Origin: Nitrospirota bacterium
GTDB taxonomy: Bacteria > Nitrospirota > Nitrospiria > Nitrospirales > Nitrospiraceae
Reading direction: 5' to 3'
DNA: 64,000 nt
Assembly (NCBI GenBank): GCA_016219645.1
Contig: JACRLR010000007.1
Location: 1 to 64,000, forward strand
Shown piece after piece: positions 28,184 through 36,455 of this stretch (within the stretch, counting starts at the first letter, position 1; every line of letters begins with the position of its first letter). Below the pieces are notes generated by a model. That model searched no databases, was not told where the DNA came from, and was given only the letters and a program-made list of their open reading frames with translations. The position numbers and the translations under genes were made by a program.

Positions 28184-29198
28184 CTGTATCGGCCATCACA
28201 CATCTATCGCTCTTTTACAGGCCGCCGTAAGACATAAGCGCCTCGCCCACGCCTATCTGTTCCATGGCGAGGAGGCGATCGGAAAACGATTGGTGGCCAC
28301 TCGACTCACGCAAGCACTCAGCTGCGAATACCCTCCCGATGCGGACGGCTTCGATAGTTGTGGCACCTGCCGCTCCTGCCGGCAGATCGAATCCCATACT
28401 CATCCGGACTTCGTCATCATCGAGCCGGATCCGGAACAGGCCAGCAGGCAAATCAAGATCGAGCAAGTCCGCGAGATCGAGCATCAGATCATGTACCGCC
28501 CGCTCATGGCCGAGCGAAAGATCTGCCTGATCGACGACGCCGATCGCATGACGATCGGGGCGGCAAACGCTCTACTGAAAACCTTGGAAGAGCCGCCCGA
28601 CCATAGTCTCTTTCTCGTCATCTCGAGTCGGCCCGCCGCCCTCCCGTCCACCATTCGGTCACGTTGTCAAAGTCTGCGCTTTACGGCACCGGCTCGCACA
28701 CAGGTCGAAGCCGCACTGATCTTGAAGCGCGAAATGTCTCCCGATGACGCACGATTCCTTGCCATCATCAGCGAAGGCCGACTTGGGGAAGCCCTTACAA
28801 TCGATATGAAAGATACTCGTGCACGTCAGCAGGAACTCATAAATTTGGTCCGCCCTCAATCCTTACAATCGATCGAGTCGATTCTCTCATCGGCAGAAGC
28901 AATTGCAAAGGCCGCCCGTGCAGAGGACATCCTCGCCTGGCTCGCTCGTTGGATCCGCGACCTCATTTTGATTCAGGTCGGAGGAGACCGCGACCAGTTA
29001 CTCTATCTTGATGATCTGAGGGGGCTAGAGTCATACGCGCAGGATGCCAATACCGATCAGCTGTTGGACCTGCTCCGTGAAATTGAGACGACCGAGCAGC
29101 GCGCCACGCGGAACCTCAATCTTCATATGGCGCTGGAAACGATTTTACTGAGGCTGCGCGATGCACTCGCACTCACGCCAACAGGAGCCACAGCCTAG
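28170..29198 (+). CDS. holB: DNA polymerase III delta' subunit
   Basis: 342 residues. HAYLFHGEEAIGKRLVATRL is a P-loop-like motif in which the final Ser/Thr is replaced by Arg, as expected for a non-hydrolysing delta'. A zinc module CGTCRSCRQIESHTHPDF, the sensor-1/SRC region RPAALPSTIRSRCQSLRF, and DDADRMTIGAANALLKTLEEPP are all present. Role: clamp-loader subunit. It overlaps tmk by 14 bp and has GGAG upstream of the ATG. Confidence 0.93.
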   Translation: MPFHDCIGHHTSIALLQAAVRHKRLAHAYLFHGEEAIGKRLVATRLTQALSCEYPPDADGFDSCGTCRSCRQIESHTHPDFVIIEPDPEQASRQIKIEQVREIEHQIMYRPLMAERKICLIDDADRMTIGAANALLKTLEEPPDHSLFLVISSRPAALPSTIRSRCQSLRFTAPARTQVEAALILKREMSPDDARFLAIISEGRLGEALTIDMKDTRARQQELINLVRPQSLQSIESILSSAEAIAKAARAEDILAWLARWIRDLILIQVGGDRDQLLYLDDLRGLESYAQDANTDQLLDLLREIETTEQRATRNLNLHMALETILLRLRDALALTPTGATA

Positions 29199-29235
29199 CA
29201 TCCTCGCCGCCAACCTGGTATCTTTCGACACAGTC

Positions 29236-31233
29236 ATGGGCAGCAAGAATACGTTCTACATCACCACGCCGATTTACTATGTGAACGACGTTCCGCATAT
29301 CGGGCACGCCTATACCACCGTGGCTGCCGACGTCCTCGCCCGTTATTGGCGTCTCCGGGGACGAGAGGTTTTTTTCCTCACCGGGCTTGACGAGCACGGC
29401 CAAAAGGTTCAGCAGGCTGCGGCCAAAGCCGGCATCGACCCACAAGCCCATTGTGATAAACTGGCGCCTCAATTCCAGACCCTCTGGAAACGGCTGAACA
29501 TTTCCAATGATGCGTTCATCAGGACAACCGATCTACTGCACAAGAATGCTGTTCAACGATACCTTCAGAAACTTTATGACAACCAGCTGATTTACAAGGC
29601 AGAATATACTGGATGGTACTGCACATTCGACGAGCGATTCTGGACCGAAAAAGATGTAGAGAACGGCCTCTGCCCGGACTGCAAACGGCCGGTTGAACGA
29701 ATCAGTGAGCATAACTACTTTTTTAGGATGGGGCAGTATCAAGAACGCCTGATCCAATACATCACACAGCATCCCGGCTTCATTCGTCCCGAATCACGCC
29801 GTAATGAGGCCTTGGGTTTCTTGACCACACAGAAACTCGGCGATCTGTCCATTTCGCGTCCAACATCCCGTCTCTCCTGGGGCATCGAACTGCCCTTCGA
29901 TAAGGACTGCGTCACCTATGTCTGGTTCGACGCGCTGGTGAATTATATTTCGGCCCTCGAATACAAGCCGGGTCTTGACCGCTTCTGGCCCACAAATGTG
30001 CATCTGGTCGGCAAGGATATTCTCACCACCCATGCGGTCTATTGGTCTACGATGCTCATGGCGCTGAACCTCCCGCTGCCTGAAACTATCTTCGCGCACG
30101 GGTGGTGGACCGTGGATGGGGAGAAGATGTCGAAGAGCCGCGGCAATGTCGTCGATCCCAACAAAATGATCGAGACCTTCGGCGTCGATGCCTTCCGCTA
30201 TTTCCTCTTACGTGAAGTGCCCTTCGGACAGGACGGAGATTTTTCAGAACACGCGATGGCTAGACGGGCAAACAGTGACTTGGCCAACGGTATCGGCAAC
30301 CTACTTAGCCGTACGTTGACCATGATCGATCGCAATTGTGAAGGCACTATCCCTGATGTACCCGAGGACTACCTTGAGAGAGAAAACCCCAAATACCGCC
30401 TCCTCCTTCACGCAAAGGAACAGCTTCTTATTTTGGGAAAGTCTCTTGATGGGTTCTTCGAGAATCTTGAATTCAATAATCTACTCCTTCACATCACAAG
30501 CCGAGCTACAGACGTAGATATATTTATTGATGAGCATGAACCCTGGAAACTCGCAAAGGATCCGGGCAAACGCGAAGAACTTAATGCTGTCCTGTATACG
30601 GCAGCAGAATGCCTGCGCATTTTGAGCCTTTACATCTACCCTTTCATGCCGAGAACTGCGGAAAACATCGCTGAGCAATTAGGAGTTGTTGTCAATTTTA
30701 GTTCTCCGCTCTTAAGCCAAGAGATCAAGTGGGGCGAACTACAAGGCGGAACAAAGATCCGAAAGGGCAGTGGCCTTTTCCCCCGCATCGAATCAAAACC
30801 ACCAGGAGCAAAGATCGTGAATGAATCATCAGTGCCCCCTCAGCCGACCTCCGCCGCACAGACTCCACTCCCTAGTGCCCCTAGCCCCGCACCCCTAGCC
30901 CCTTCTCCAGCGCAGATCACCATCGACGAGTTCATGAAGATTCAGCTCAAGACCGCGAAGGTCTTGAGCGCAGAGCGGGTCCCGAAGTCGGAAAAGTTGC
31001 TCAAGTTGCAAGTCTCTATCGGCAGGGAGCAGCGGCAGATCGTTGCCGGCATCGGCAAGAAATACGAGCCAGAGGCGCTGGTCGGCAAAACAATCATTGT
31101 GGTCGCTAACCTCAAACCAGCCAAACTGATGGGCATCGAATCGCAAGGGATGGTCCTGGCTGCAGGCGATAGCGAAGTTCACGGCCTCGCGACAATCCTG
31201 GAAGAAGTCGATCCCGGCACCAAAGTGAAATGA
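29236..31233 (+). CDS. metG: Methionyl-tRNA synthetase with C-terminal tRNA-binding domain
   Basis: 665 residues from ATG 29236; the frame opens at 29161 inside holB. HIGH is at 21-24, KMSKS near 297-301. A C-x2-C zinc knuckle (CPDC) is seen near 145. The C-terminal EMAPII-like domain (TIDEFMKIQLKTAKVLSAER to LEEVDPGTKVK) dimerises and grips tRNA. The linker between them (about 520-560) is rich in Pro/Ala/Ser, and part of it (APSPAPLAPSPAQ) is encoded by a heptamer array. Confidence 0.96.
   Translation: MGSKNTFYITTPIYYVNDVPHIGHAYTTVAADVLARYWRLRGREVFFLTGLDEHGQKVQQAAAKAGIDPQAHCDKLAPQFQTLWKRLNISNDAFIRTTDLLHKNAVQRYLQKLYDNQLIYKAEYTGWYCTFDERFWTEKDVENGLCPDCKRPVERISEHNYFFRMGQYQERLIQYITQHPGFIRPESRRNEALGFLTTQKLGDLSISRPTSRLSWGIELPFDKDCVTYVWFDALVNYISALEYKPGLDRFWPTNVHLVGKDILTTHAVYWSTMLMALNLPLPETIFAHGWWTVDGEKMSKSRGNVVDPNKMIETFGVDAFRYFLLREVPFGQDGDFSEHAMARRANSDLANGIGNLLSRTLTMIDRNCEGTIPDVPEDYLERENPKYRLLLHAKEQLLILGKSLDGFFENLEFNNLLLHITSRATDVDIFIDEHEPWKLAKDPGKREELNAVLYTAAECLRILSLYIYPFMPRTAENIAEQLGVVVNFSSPLLSQEIKWGELQGGTKIRKGSGLFPRIESKPPGAKIVNESSVPPQPTSAAQTPLPSAPSPAPLAPSPAQITIDEFMKIQLKTAKVLSAERVPKSEKLLKLQVSIGREQRQIVAGIGKKYEPEALVGKTIIVVANLKPAKLMGIESQGMVLAAGDSEVHGLATILEEVDPGTKVK
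30864..30908. repeat. Heptamer array inside the metG linker, core CCTAGCC
   Basis: About six units such as CCTAGCC and CCGCACC, single arm, translated as a Pro/Ser/Ala-rich linker between the catalytic and tRNA-binding parts of MetG. Confidence 0.75.
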
Positions 31234-32096
31234 ACCACGCGAGTATCGGGCTCCGTCGTATTCTTCCTCTATGGATTCTTCTGATTTTCCTGCCCTGTCT
31301 CGCCACCTCGGCTGAACAATCCCCACTCTCCGACCAACACCTGAATGAGCCAAAGGTGACGACGATTATTGTTCGAGTCGTATCCCATGGATCGATGGTA
31401 CTGGGAAAGGACGTGGGCGGAGCTCGAGTCACCATTACGGACGTCACTAGCGGGCGGATTCTCGTCTCCGGCCTGCAACAGGGTGAAGCGGGAGATCAGA
31501 ATCAGATCATGCGCACACCCCGTATGATGGGGGAGCCTCTCTATAGTTCGCGCGCCTCTGCTTCCTTCACCACTACACTGGACTTGACCCACCCGATTCT
31601 CGTGGACATTATGGCAGAAGGCCCACTGTCCTACCCGGCGTCAGCCCAGCGTGTGACCAAACGTACCTGGCTCATTCCAGGCGAAGACATGACCCAGGAC
31701 GGCATTGTGCTCACCCTGTATGGATACATCGTACGCATCGAGCACCCCACGCCAGGCGATCAGCTGATCGCTAAAGACGATGTGATGCTCCGCGCCTCGA
31801 TCAGAACCCTGTCCGGCGCACGAGTCAGGCCCCATGGGGATTGGGACTCCAGGAAAGTCCACATCTATGGCGAGGTACTGATCGGCGACCGCATCGTCGA
31901 GCGGTTGCAAATGTTCTACACCGGCGACGACGCTGGCTTTGAAGCGCCCTTCTTTGTGCCGCCGTCCAAAGACGCCCCGGACGGCATCACCCTGCGGGTT
32001 GTGGCAGCGGATCCGGCGAGCGGAAACATCGGCGTCAGCCAAGGAAAATTTCCCGTGCTCAGCGAGCGACTACCGCGGCAAAAGCGAACACCGTGA
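31230..32096 (+). CDS. Exported protein of unknown function
   Basis: 288 residues with a signal peptide (LPLWILLIFLPCLATSAEQ). The mature chain has beta-rich segments (KVTTIIVRVVSHGSMVLGKD, GARVTITDV) like an Ig-type or carboxypeptidase-regulatory fold, but I do not recognise a family. The start overlaps the metG stop by 4 bp, and its stop overlaps the next GTG start, so metG and the two exported proteins form one translational chain. Confidence 0.75.
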   Translation: MNHASIGLRRILPLWILLIFLPCLATSAEQSPLSDQHLNEPKVTTIIVRVVSHGSMVLGKDVGGARVTITDVTSGRILVSGLQQGEAGDQNQIMRTPRMMGEPLYSSRASASFTTTLDLTHPILVDIMAEGPLSYPASAQRVTKRTWLIPGEDMTQDGIVLTLYGYIVRIEHPTPGDQLIAKDDVMLRASIRTLSGARVRPHGDWDSRKVHIYGEVLIGDRIVERLQMFYTGDDAGFEAPFFVPPSKDAPDGITLRVVAADPASGNIGVSQGKFPVLSERLPRQKRTP

Positions 32097-32758
32097 AAAT
32101 ACTTCGACTGTTAATCCTCCTCTGCTTTTTCATCGCTGAACCCCTGATCGCCCAAGATCAGCATCAACATCGTCGCCCGGACGATATCACACAGTATCTG
32201 GAACAGCTCGACAGTACAGAACGGGACCGTTACCAGAAACCCTCCCAGGTGATTGAGGCGCTCAAAGTAAAACCTGGAATGGCGGTCGCCGACCTTGGCT
32301 CCGGTTCCGGATACTTCACACGCCGTTTCATCGAAGCCATCACCGAGACAGGGATCATCTATGCCATCGACGTCGAACCGGAGATGCTGGCCTATACGAA
32401 AGAGAGCGTCATCCACATGCATACGGCTTTTACGGCCGAGTTCATCCTGGCTCGACCTGATAGTCCAAAGCTGCCATTCGAATCAATCGATCTCCTCTTC
32501 GTCTGCAACACCGTCCATCATCTTGAGAAACGATCGACCTACTTCCGCGACCTCCGGTCGTCTCTCAAGCAGGGAGCTCGCATCGCCATCATCGACTTCT
32601 ACCCTGACGAACGATCCGGAGAGCTTGGATTCCCCAAACACCATCTCGTCTCGCGGGACCGCGTTATCCAGGAAATGGCCGACGCAGGCTACAGGCTTGA
32701 GCATGAGCACAGCTTCCTGCCGAGACAATATTTTCTGGAATTCGTACCGAAAGAATAA
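32093..32758 (+). CDS. Class I SAM-dependent methyltransferase fold with signal peptide
   Basis: 221 residues. The N-terminus MKILRLLILLCFFIAEPLIAQ looks like a cleavable signal. A Rossmann methyltransferase core follows: motif I VADLGSGSGYFTRR, motif II YAIDVEPEML, motif IV-like LLFVCNTVHHLEKR, and IAIIDFYPD. SAM is normally cytosolic, so an exported methyltransferase is odd; the segment may instead be a membrane anchor with the domain inside. Start is GTG, overlapping the previous stop (GTGA). Substrate unknown. Confidence 0.85.
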   Translation: MKILRLLILLCFFIAEPLIAQDQHQHRRPDDITQYLEQLDSTERDRYQKPSQVIEALKVKPGMAVADLGSGSGYFTRRFIEAITETGIIYAIDVEPEMLAYTKESVIHMHTAFTAEFILARPDSPKLPFESIDLLFVCNTVHHLEKRSTYFRDLRSSLKQGARIAIIDFYPDERSGELGFPKHHLVSRDRVIQEMADAGYRLEHEHSFLPRQYFLEFVPKE

Positions 32759-32763
32759 AGAAC

Positions 32764-32784
32764 CACGGCCTGATGGCCGTGGTC
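32764..32784. terminator. Stem-loop after the methyltransferase gene
   Basis: ACCACGGCC and GGCCGTGGT pair perfectly around TGAT, six bases after the stop codon. There is no U-run directly after the stem, so termination activity is uncertain. Confidence 0.5.
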
Positions 32785-32943
32785 TCCGCTGTTTCATGCT
32801 TCGCATGAGCCACGAAACGGCTCCTTACTCTCACCTCCATCCTTCCAGATGAGGAACTCCCACTGGATGAGAAGTTTTGCCAGGATAACCACACATTGTT
32901 CCAACACTTGCCGTGATACGAACCCCGTGCGACACTATAGAAT

Positions 32944-33888
32944 ATGACTACCTATGCCTCGTATGAACATCTCCGCTCCCGACTGTCTCTTGCCTTGGCG
33001 CTGAACGCGGTCATCATCGTCGCGGAGTTCATTGGTGGTTGGCTGCTCGATAGCATGGGACTCATGAGCGATGCCGGCCATAACCTTGTCGACCAGGGAG
33101 CGTTATTCCTCGCACTCTACGCGCACGTCCTGACTGCAAGACCTGCGAGTGAAACCCGTACATTCGGTTACCATCGAGCCGGTATTGTCGCGGCGTTTCT
33201 CAACTCCTTCATTCTGCTCTTGATGGCTTTTGGCATTACCATCGTCGGGATCAAACGTTTCCTGCAACCCGTTCCGGTAGACGGGAGTTGGATTATGGCG
33301 ATCGCGGCCCTGAGTTTCGCCGCCAATTTAGGGATTGCACTCCTCTTGAAGCAGGGGGCTAAAGACGACCTTAACATCCGCAGCGCCTTTTGGCACATGT
33401 TGGGCGACGCCTGGGTCTCGCTGGGTGTCGTGATCAGCGGCGGAGCCATTGTATTCACCGGCTGGACCCTGCTCGATCCGCTGATCAGCATGCTGGTCGT
33501 CATCGCCATTGCCAGAGGGGCCTGGCCCCTGTTCAAGGAATCGCTGGACGTCTTGTTGGAATCAACCCCCTCGAAGATCAGCGCCTCACACGTAGCTGCA
33601 ACCATCGAGGCAATCCCCGGCGTGAGAAATGTCCATGACCTCCATATCTGGGCAGTCGAACCTCGCTTGATTATGATGACCTGTCATATACTGGTCGAGG
33701 GAGACGATTCGGCGATCACCAATGATTTGCTCCATGCTATCCGCGCCCGAGTCATCACAGAATTCGGAATCAGACATATGACCATTCAGATGGGGACCCA
33801 CTGTTGTCACCAAGAGGAGATCCACTGCGATCTCACGACGTTGGCCAAGCAGCACAAGGATGAGGCGCTTGTTCATGCGCACCACTGA
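32944..33888 (+). CDS. Cation diffusion facilitator (zinc-type metal exporter)
   Basis: 314 residues with six membrane helices. Metal site A is seen as SDAGHNLVD (Asp43, His46, Asp50) plus HMLGDAWVS (His151, Asp155). The cytosolic C-terminal domain has VRNVHDLHIWAVEPRLIMMTCHI, and ends in a His/Cys-rich tail (HCCHQEEIHCD, HAHH). It exchanges Zn2+ (or Co2+/Cd2+) for protons across the inner membrane. It is followed, after a nonamer hairpin, by a CobW-type GTPase, which supports a metal-homeostasis role. Confidence 0.93.
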   Translation: MTTYASYEHLRSRLSLALALNAVIIVAEFIGGWLLDSMGLMSDAGHNLVDQGALFLALYAHVLTARPASETRTFGYHRAGIVAAFLNSFILLLMAFGITIVGIKRFLQPVPVDGSWIMAIAALSFAANLGIALLLKQGAKDDLNIRSAFWHMLGDAWVSLGVVISGGAIVFTGWTLLDPLISMLVVIAIARGAWPLFKESLDVLLESTPSKISASHVAATIEAIPGVRNVHDLHIWAVEPRLIMMTCHILVEGDDSAITNDLLHAIRARVITEFGIRHMTIQMGTHCCHQEEIHCDLTTLAKQHKDEALVHAHH

Positions 33889-33907
33889 AAACGTGGGACA
33901 GGGGGAG

Positions 33908-33987
33908 GTTGATCTGGTTTGTTTTGTTCATTTGGTTGGTCTAGTTCAACGAAACAAACCAAACAGACCAATAAACAAGAGAAACCA
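33908..33987. repeat. Nonamer hairpin, core TTTGGTTYN
   Basis: The left arm has units such as TCTGGTTTG and TTTGGTTGG; the right arm has the complement (AAACAAACC, AAACAGACC). It lies between the codirectional CDF and CobW genes, so it is not simply a terminator between convergent genes. Confidence 0.85.
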
Positions 33988-34039
33988 CCCGGGTCTCGCC
34001 CGTCTCGCTTGAGTAGGATCGACGATTCAGGATAAGACG

Positions 34040-35014
34040 ATGACCACGACTTCGATCCCTTTTTATGTTCTCTGCGGTGCTCTTGGCGCGGGCAAGACCA
34101 CGCTCCTCATGCGCCTGCTCGAATATTGGAAGAGCCAGGGCAAAAAAACCGGCGTGTTGATGAACGAAGCCGGTGAGGTGAGCATCGATGGGCCCCGCGC
34201 CGGCACGATCGCCGAGCAAGTGATGAACCTCGCGGGCGGATGCGTCTGTTGCGACACGAAGGAAGACCTGTCCTGGGGGATCGCGCAACTGGTGAGAGAC
34301 TATGAGTCTGATGTCATTATACTGGAGTGCTCCGGCATGGCGAATCCGGCAGAAGTCATCGACGGCGTGACGGACCTCTACACGGCGCGGCTCACGCACC
34401 TGGAAAAGGTCATTGCTCTCCTCCATCCGATCCCGACAGACCGGGAGAGCATGGGGGGGGTCGTGACCAACCAAGCGATTCGATGCGCAGACGAACTCAT
34501 TCTGAATAAGCGAGACCTCTATGTTCCTGGACATTGGGAGGGATTCAAGAACTCGATCATCTCACAGAACCCCTACGCAAGGGTCTGGGAGACGAGCCAC
34601 GCCAGGGTCGATCCCCCCGATCTACTCAAACCAATCACCCGCATATCGACGGCACCTCCGGTGAATGTGGAGTTCGGAGTACCGAAATCATCCGCTACGA
34701 ACGCACGGGCATCGTACCATCCCATCGCCACGACCATTCGCCTTCCAGGCCCGTTGAATTTCGAACGATTCCTCGGCTGGTTGAAGACACTGCCCCCAGA
34801 ACTTGAACGGGCGAAAGGCTTTTTCCGCTTCGCCAAAGGACCAGAGCTCCAAGAATTTCAATACGCGCCGCCAGGCGATGCCACCATCACGCCCATCACG
34901 TTGCTCGACGAACCAAGCCACGCGATCGTGTTGATCGGACGAGGCTACGACCAGGAGCGCTGCCAAGCAGAACTTATAGCCTGTCTTGAAAACCCTACGT
35001 GTACGGCTAAATAG
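34040..35014 (+). CDS. CobW/COG0523 family G3E GTPase (metal chaperone type)
   Basis: 324 residues. P-loop GALGAGKT at 13-20, the metal-binding GGCVCC motif near 66-71, Walker B-like IILECSGMANP, and the NKRD guanine motif. The C-terminal CobW_C domain includes the region around RAKGFFRFAKG. COG0523 proteins deliver Zn, Co or Ni to client enzymes. Neighbours (CDF exporter, TonB-dependent receptor) point to metal handling; the metal cannot be read from the sequence. Its 3' end overlaps the convergent PAP2 gene by 8 bp. Confidence 0.92.
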   Translation: MTTTSIPFYVLCGALGAGKTTLLMRLLEYWKSQGKKTGVLMNEAGEVSIDGPRAGTIAEQVMNLAGGCVCCDTKEDLSWGIAQLVRDYESDVIILECSGMANPAEVIDGVTDLYTARLTHLEKVIALLHPIPTDRESMGGVVTNQAIRCADELILNKRDLYVPGHWEGFKNSIISQNPYARVWETSHARVDPPDLLKPITRISTAPPVNVEFGVPKSSATNARASYHPIATTIRLPGPLNFERFLGWLKTLPPELERAKGFFRFAKGPELQEFQYAPPGDATITPITLLDEPSHAIVLIGRGYDQERCQAELIACLENPTCTAK

Positions 35015-35558
35015 CAGGATTCTCGCGTGACCTGCGCACGCGAAAATAACGCAGAAGGAACCACGCAACACCGGCTCCGAACAATCCGCCGAGCACCCAG
35101 CCTCCCAGCACGTCCGTCACATAGTGGGCGCCTATGTAGACGCGCGCGAGACCGATCAGCCCGACCAGCGGCCAACTTATCCAACCTGAACGCGGGTACA
35201 GAACGTGGAAAAAGGCTGCTGCCGTCGCGGTGTTAATCGCGTGATTCGATGGAAATCCGAAGGTCTTACCGCAGGCCTCGATCTGATGGATGTCCGGAAA
35301 TGCCATACAAGGACGTGGCCGAGCAACGAGATCTTTGACCCGAGCCCCCAGGAAATCGAGCAATCCGATAGAAGCAGCAAGAAGAGGCGCCCCAAGCAGG
35401 GCCTCCCGCCAGGAGAGCCATAACCAATATCCAGTGAGCAGAATTCCCGGTGCCCAGAGAAGACTTGAGTTGGAGAGGGTGAGTGCAAGCCAATCGAGCG
35501 TATCGAACTGTCCGGTAAGGCTGTTGATAGCACGGAAAAGAGATTCGTCCACACTCAT
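35007..35558 (-). CDS. PAP2 family membrane phosphatase
   Basis: 183 residues with several membrane helices. All three active-site motifs are visible: KDLVARPRP, PSNHA and RVYIGAHYVTDVLGG. It resembles undecaprenyl-pyrophosphate or phosphatidic acid phosphatases acting on the periplasmic face. The C-terminal end is basic (RYFRVRRSREN). It is convergent with the CobW-type gene. Confidence 0.93.
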   Translation of the reverse strand: MSVDESLFRAINSLTGQFDTLDWLALTLSNSSLLWAPGILLTGYWLWLSWREALLGAPLLAASIGLLDFLGARVKDLVARPRPCMAFPDIHQIEACGKTFGFPSNHAINTATAAAFFHVLYPRSGWISWPLVGLIGLARVYIGAHYVTDVLGGWVLGGLFGAGVAWFLLRYFRVRRSRENPAI

Positions 35559-35602
35559 ACGGCTGACGATAAAGCCTCACCCGTCAACCGTCAAGCTTGA
35601 AA

Positions 35603-35657
35603 CGGTCTATCTGGTCTGTCTGGTCTATCTGGTTTGATTAGTATATTTGGTCGTCTG
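35603..35657. repeat. Single-arm nonamer array, core CTGGTCTRT
   Basis: About six units such as GGTCTATCT and GGTCTGTCT. No complementary arm is obvious. It lies between the TonB-like gene and the PAP2 gene. Confidence 0.75.
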
Positions 35658-35691
35658 TGCCATCAGCCATACGCCATTGGCTCTTATGCGA

Positions 35692-36120
35692 TCAATGCGT
35701 GCGGTAGTGAATGCGCACCGTGAGTTCCCCATCCACCGGCTCGTCGCCTTTCATTTGGGGATCGAAAGTCCAACGATTCAAGGCGGCCATCCCGGCAATG
35801 GTGAGCTCCCGATGCTTGGCTGGCTCCAACACCACCACGGTCACTGTCGCGTGCTTGGAAACCAACATGCGCACTTTCATCCAATCGTCGAGTTCTTTGC
35901 CGTCCAATCCTGGAGGAATGGCCGGCCAGGGCGTGGCTTTGGGAACGGGTCCTAGCTGTTGATCCTTGTTGAGCGGCAGGCCATGGACATGGACCTCAGG
36001 CAACTCCAGCACATCTTCCTGATGGTCATCCTCATGCGTGGCCTCATCGCCGACCACCGCATACACGACGGCCGGCCAAGACAAAACTACCGTAAGAAAT
36101 ATCGTGAAAAATGATCTCAT
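35692..36120 (-). CDS. TonB C-terminal-like exported protein
   Basis: 142 residues with a signal peptide (FFTIFLTVVLSWPAVVYAV). A His/Asp/Glu-rich stretch (THEDDHQEDVLELPEVHVHG) may bind metal. The C-terminal part (VLEPAKHRELTIAGMAALNRWTFDP ... GELTVRIHYRTH) has the TonB C-terminal pattern. With a cleavable signal it would be a soluble TonB-like domain rather than a membrane-anchored energiser. It is downstream of the TonB-dependent receptor, separated by two palindromic elements. Confidence 0.72.
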   Translation of the reverse strand: MRSFFTIFLTVVLSWPAVVYAVVGDEATHEDDHQEDVLELPEVHVHGLPLNKDQQLGPVPKATPWPAIPPGLDGKELDDWMKVRMLVSKHATVTVVVLEPAKHRELTIAGMAALNRWTFDPQMKGDEPVDGELTVRIHYRTH

Positions 36121-36147
36121 GGCTTGTGCATCCTATCCTATCAATCA

Positions 36148-36252
36148 CCGGATGCTCAAACGGGCCAGTCAACAAGGCCGCAGGCGTACCCTTGGGGTAC
36201 GTTGAGGATTTGTGCGAGCCGAGAACGCAGTTGATGGCCCGTTTCAGCATCA
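36148..36252. repeat. Palindromic element, copy D
   Basis: GGATGCTCAAACGGG on the left pairs with CCCGTTTCAGCATC on the right. It contains CAACAAGGCCGCAGG, a GTACCCTTGGGGTAC core, and GAGAACGCAG. Confidence 0.85.
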
Positions 36253-36332
36253 GGCTAGCAGGCTGCGGAAAAACTCGGTTATACATAAAGCGTAAATGGA
36301 ATCGTATGTATAGCGCTGGTAGCAAAATAATC

Positions 36333-36455
36333 GCAGGATGCTCAAAATGGCCGTCCAGCAAGGCCGCAGCGAGCGAAGAGGCGAGGCGTACGCTTCGGTA
36401 CGTTGAGCCTCTGAGCGAAGCGAGAACGACGCTGGCGGACTTTTTCAGCATCCTG
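36333..36455. repeat. Palindromic element, copy E
   Basis: GCAGGATGCTCAAAATGG pairs with the right end CTTTTTCAGCATCCTGC. The core is GTACGCTTCGGTACG, flanked by GCGAGCGAAG-type words. Its end abuts the TAG stop of the TonB-dependent receptor, as copy A does with mgtE. Confidence 0.88.
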
